The notes below the pieces were generated by a model that was not told the origin of the DNA, ran no database searches, and worked only from the letters and a program-made list of their open reading frames with translations. From Cryptomeria japonica (taxonomy: Eukaryota; Streptophyta; Pinopsida; Cupressales; Cupressaceae): 64,000 nt of DNA. Below, piece after piece: positions 59,907 through 64,000 of the stretch; position 1 is the stretch's first letter; every line of letters starts with the position of its first letter. The position numbers were made by a program, and so were the translations under genes. The stretch spans positions 421,378,757-421,442,756 of the forward strand of contig NC_081415.1 in NCBI RefSeq assembly GCF_030272615.1, written 5' to 3'.

Positions 59907-61001
59907 TGAGCATTGATCAACAATTGAGTTGACTTAAGAAATTTGCAAAATTTGATGTTTTCAAGGAAAATGACCTGCATACTCCAAACTTTAAAGGGAA
60001 ACATATAGTTTGAAATTTGTTGAATTTGTTTTGCCTCTAGCAATTGAAAAAGAACCCTTGAGGAAGAATTTGAAACTTCATCAAAAGATGAAAACATGTT
60101 TCAGGAGCAACCAAATGATGGAGCTTTAGATAAAGAAAATGAGGTGCCAATTGTTCTACAAGAAACATATAAAAAGATGCCAAAATGGCCCACATAGACA
60201 TTAAATGATGTTAGACCTAATGAAGTTGGAAAAAAAAGCCACTAGAAGTACATACAAAGCTAGACAACAACAAGAAAAGTTCCTAGAAGAGATCCAAGAA
60301 AAGATAGAAAAGCTTACCTTGGATGGCATCTAGAAGAAGAAATCAATATTGCTTTTGATTTAGAATCAACTTCTGGCAAACAAGTTGAAATGCTTGATGT
60401 GTGAAGAAGCAATGAAAATTGAATTTTATGCCTTGGTCAAGAATGGAAATGGGGAATTGGTTAATCCTCCACTCAATTTTGTAAACCCATTGGTCACAAG
60501 TGGTCCTCCAAAACAAATACAAAGCAGATGGCTCGTTTGACAAAAACAAAGCAAGTTTTCTTGCAAGGGGATACGGGTAAATGAAAGGATAGACTATTAA
60601 GAGACCTTTGCACCATTAGTGAAATAGACCACCATTTGGGTTTTATTGGTTTTAGTAGCATAAAACGAATGGAAGTCCATTAGGTAGATGTGAAAATTGA
60701 TTTTCTAGAACGACGATCTCAAAGAAATAGTTTACATTACTTAGCTTGAAGATTTTGCAGTTGAACAAAAAGTATGCAAATTGATTAAATCCCTTCATGG
60801 TTTGAAACAAGCCCCTAGAGCTTGGTATGAAAAACTCACTAATAACCTCTTCAACATGAACTTCAAGCATTTGGATTTTGAAAATGCAGCTCATTTCATT
60901 AAGACTCAAGACGATTGCATACAAAATGAAAGATTTTGAAATGACAAATTTGAGCCATCTTCATTGCTATTTGGGTATTGAAGTGATTAAAAGTTCCTAG
61001 T
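59907..61001 (+). pseudogene. C4 linker and reverse transcriptase, heavily decayed
   Basis: RT motifs are spread over frames with stops: YKADGSFDKNKASFLARGYG (about 60517-60576), ETFAPLVK (about 60601-60624), LKEIVYIT and [20 protein letters not shown] (about 60771-60828), then LGIEVIKSS at the edge (about 60971-61000). The catalytic VDD region is not legible. Interrupted at 61001 by the GATAC-rich element; it resumes at 61590. Confidence 0.8.
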
Positions 61002-61580
61002 CAAAGTTGCATGGACATGGATACGGATACAAATACGGATACGGTATTGGATACAGATACGCCCATTTTTTAAGACCCCCAATATCGATACAGCTGGATA
61101 TGACATTCATAAAAAACACATACACATATTTTACACAATTTTCTAACTTATTAGAGGAGATTTTTCATTGCTTCAAAAGCAATATAGACACATAATTGCT
61201 ACAGAAATAGTTATAACTTGATTTAACAATTTACAATATGCAAAAATAGTAGAGTTGCATTGGAAGATAACCCAAAAAAATGGGCTGCTGAAATAAAAAA
61301 ACATTCCATTTATCTATCTCATTTGGTGTAGGTTTTGTTTATACCAATGTTTTTAAAAAAAATGCATAAATGAAGTTTTTTAAAATTAAATTTAAGAAGA
61401 TTTATGTCAAATTTTGAAAAAGTCAAATAACTGAGTATTTGGCTCAGTTGGAAATCAAGATTTTTTGGGTATGCATGGGTACAGTATCTGACGTGTATCC
61501 AGGCTGTATCGGATACGTATCAGTTTTGGATACAGGGATATGCATGGCCACGAAGGGATACATGAGTTTTCGGTTACTTT
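61002..61580. mobile_element. 579 bp GATAC-rich non-coding element with 9 bp target duplication
   Basis: Flanked by direct repeats GTTCCTAGT (60993-61001 and 61581-61589). Both ends are rich in GGATAC or its variants: GGATACGGATACAAATACGG near 61018, and CGGATACGTATCAG and GGATACAGGG near 61510-61545. The terminal five bases (AAAGT and complement) are inverted apart from one offset base. There is no coding capacity. A 9 bp duplication fits Mutator-type DNA transposons; a retroposon is possible. Confidence 0.75.
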
Positions 61581-61589
61581 GTTCCTAGT

Positions 61590-61690
61590 GTATTCTTATC
61601 ACACAACAAAAGTATATTGGTGAACTTTGAGTAATTTGGAATAACATACTGTAAGTATAAATCACTCAACACAACCATGGAACAAAATAT
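61590..61690 (+). pseudogene. C4 reverse transcriptase, continuation
   Basis: Continues the frame across the insertion with LITQQKYIGEL (about 61595-61630), the conserved segment after the RT catalytic domain, then TTMEQN-like residues at about 61672-61689, where the element is cut by TGTGACATCC. Confidence 0.75.
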
Positions 61691-64000
61691 GTGACATCCC
61701 CATTTTCCTACCCTTTCAATTTACCAAATTTTAACCCACAAGTGAAAGAAGTGCTTTGCCAAAATACAAGTAATAAAATTTCTTTTTTTCTTTTCAATTC
61801 AAGATACATAATTGAAATAAATCTCTTTTCATTTTCATTCATCATGAATCATATACAATATCTTATTCATAAACATATGAATGCATTTACGTTATCCTTT
61901 TCAAAATTCCATTTACTTTAGGAATATTTGAATACAAATAAAGCTTCTACTGAGCTCGTAGAGTACATAAGCAAAACATAATGGTCCAAATCTCCTTCCT
62001 GGCATACATCCTCAAATATAGGTTGTCATCTACATGAGGAAGAGCATCACTCAAGCGCTTTTCCACCCAACCAAGACTTAACAGTCCCCTGTGCCTCTTC
62101 TAACTAAAGCGGCCCAACCCTTCGACGAAGAGTTTGGTTTGGTAACCTCACAATAATATAGCTTTATGAGCATAGTGTTGCATCCTAATAACTAGAGCTA
62201 CCATACATAGGTTACATTCTACATGTATGACGTTCCATGCCTAGTATGTAAACCTGGATCACAGTGAACGGACAATGTAGACAGAGGCAACCTACATTAC
62301 TTTGGCCAAAGAATTCAACACCCTGTACTTTGAGTGAGAGTCGTATGTCCACCCACTTCATTGCTCTATTTGGTAAACTGACCATTTAACTATCCCATAT
62401 TCATCCCATGAGTTAATAATAGGAAAAGTTTTAGGTTATTCCCAACCTTGGATAATCTAACCCTAGATCACCAACTCATTCATTCCTATATTCAAAGTTT
62501 CACATCATAACATAATTCTAGTTTAACATTCTCATACATGAGTCTAATCATAAGATTACAAATTCTATCACACAAGCATACAAGTACTTCCAATAACACA
62601 ATTTCTTTCTTTGTTTCAATTGAGCCTGTAATAAAGCTATCACACAATACCGACTCTTTCCTCCAAAGACACTAGCTCCACCACTATTCCATTAGCTTAG
62701 AACTTCCAAGCCTTCTACAATAGTATCTATCCTATCCTCTCACACAATAACACTATTTCCTTTTCTCAACAATGAAAATATGAGCATAAAGCAAAATGAC
62801 AAAATTAGACAAATGAAGCGGAATGGAATCGAATGGAATACCATTCTCCAAGGGAGTTCATCTATTTATACAAAAACACGAGAGACTTAATGCTACAATC
62901 AAGCTCTCTTAATCGCCACAACTATCATGCTTATTGCCACCACTATGACTATGTGGCTACTCACTAACACTATGGTTGACACATAACAGTCCACCAAAAT
63001 AATACTATGAATCATCCTTTACTAAGTCAAATATGATGATTAATCAAACTCACTACTTACCTAAACAAATAGAACTCGATCTCTAAATTCCTATTAAAAA
63101 TATAAGTATAATAACTAGGTTGTTACCTAGTTAACTATCTCACATACTCCTAATCAGTAATCAATTTTGACTTCTACCTAATTACCATACTCTTATTGAC
63201 CAATTCTTATTAATATGAAATGGGTCGATGTTTTTAATCAAGTTATTGATCCCATTAAATTCATCCCTTGCAAAGTGGAAGGGGGTTGATATGCGTATCG
63301 CGCTTTACAAACAGCGCATGTATTGCATAAAGTAAAGGGAGAGGTGGTGGTGTTACCACCGCACCACCCTCCTAAGGAGTAGGGTGCGCCACCCTCCATG
63401 GTGGGCGCTCCTACCGTTCTCTACTTCACTCCCTCCACGTAGAGGTCGAGGTGAATGGGGTGCAGACCAAGTCAATCTGCAACGTGGGAAATAAAACATG
63501 CAGGCTGATATATATATAGCGAATACACAAAAGACTATTATTCAATAATCAAATAGTACTTATAATTATCGATATATATATATATATATATATTCATTGA
63601 TTATTATATAGATAGATAGATATGAAAGCACAAAGATTAAAACCTATAATAGAGATTTAATCCAACTCTTCAAACAAGGATATGACACATCACTAAACAT
63701 TACCAATTCGATAGAAGGCGACTTACCACTACCCAACTAATTCAACTCGTCTTGACCTAACTAGGTTGTGAGTGTGTGATAGCTCAATAAGGCACATATA
63801 TTAAGATCACCGAACCAAATTCCTCTCCTGAGTGATACTCTTCCTCTCCTCTGGAGGCTCATTCATTTCCTACATCCAACTTAGCACATCACAACAGTAG
63901 TCAGCTGTTATTAAAATATACATATATATATTCATCATATATTTCATATCAAAATATCATATTGATTGCATATTCATTCAATTGATTTCCAAGCAAAATA
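61691..64000. mobile_element. LTR-like sequence running off the window
   Basis: Starts TGTGACATCCCC, a common LTR start, exactly where C4 coding sequence stops. It has no long ORF. TATTTATAC at about 62871-62879 could be a TATA box. A GC-rich patch with repeated CCACC/GGTGG words lies at 63290-63480 and can fold (GTGGTGGTGTTACCACCGCAC, one arm at 63344-63356). A (TA)n run is at 63571-63592. The end lies outside or is not recognisable. Confidence 0.45.

Larger units (their letters stand above)
56739..61690 (+). mobile_element. Old Ty1/copia element C4, interrupted three times
   Basis: Gag, protease, integrase and RT remnants follow in copia order on the + strand, with many stops and frame changes. 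Insertions lie at 58347-59495 (in integrase), 61002-61580 (in RT) and from 61691 (in the RT-RNase H linker). At the first two, the coding sense resumes exactly on the far side. LTRs are not identified. Confidence 0.85.

Overview
This window is plant nuclear DNA made almost entirely of transposable elements; I see no intact host gene. The element types are plant Ty3/gypsy of Tat type (with a second RNase H), Ty1/copia with initiator-Met-tRNA primer sites, L1-type LINE remnants with an RNase H tail, and a retrotransposon-borne plant mobile domain gene. Long AT-rich spacers, deep nesting and a hammerhead motif of the kind known from Penelope-like elements (reported in conifers) fit a large-genome plant, possibly a gymnosperm. 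That last step is inference.

Layout. 1-6.3 kb: AT-rich spacer with an alternating purine/pyrimidine microsatellite, a hammerhead-like ribozyme motif (2593-2635), an inverted repeat and a 1.4 kb polypyrimidine tract. 6.3-12.6 kb: a 5'-truncated LINE tail (+) abuts the gag-protease-integrase half of a copia element (-, 'C3'); a separate 348 bp LTR with its polypurine tract follows. 12.7-13.6 kb: a 750 bp alternating-purine/pyrimidine microsatellite and an 80 bp duplication. 13.98-14.6 kb: an unrecognised ORF.

14.83-43.36 kb is a four-level nest. A gypsy-like LTR ('G2') was invaded by an antisense copia ('C2'). The 3' LTR of C2 was invaded by a sense copia ('C1', 15780-38215, target duplication CCACT). 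The 5' LTR of C1 was invaded by a 14.7 kb Tat-type gypsy ('G1', 16483-31188, target duplication GAACC). The uninterrupted C1 3' LTR preserves the empty G1 site. G1 carries gag-protease-RT-RNaseH-second RNaseH-integrase on the + strand and, between integrase and 3' LTR, a two-exon plant mobile domain gene on the - strand with its own TATA-like box and canonical splice sites.

43.4-47.9 kb: a diverged 480 bp repeat, a decayed unrecognised gene and a LINE RNase H domain (-). 48.1-50.6 kb: a 1 kb tandem duplication and an array of ~127 bp units that look like LTRs of a miniature (TRIM-type) retroelement. Each has TGTT/AACA ends and a tRNA-like polymerase III promoter inside, followed by a Met-tRNA primer-site-like sequence and a purine tract. 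I consider this the most likely new system in the window. 50.6-56.7 kb: decayed repeats and spacer. 56.7-61.7 kb: an old copia ('C4', +) interrupted three times: by a 1.15 kb TG...CA element, by a 579 bp GATAC-rich element with a 9 bp target duplication, and by an LTR-like sequence that runs to the window end.

The coding regions carry stops and frameshifts, so the elements are fossils. Decay follows nesting order: by eye the G1 LTRs differ at about 9 of 787 positions, the C1 LTRs more, and C4 is so old that most of its reading frame is broken.
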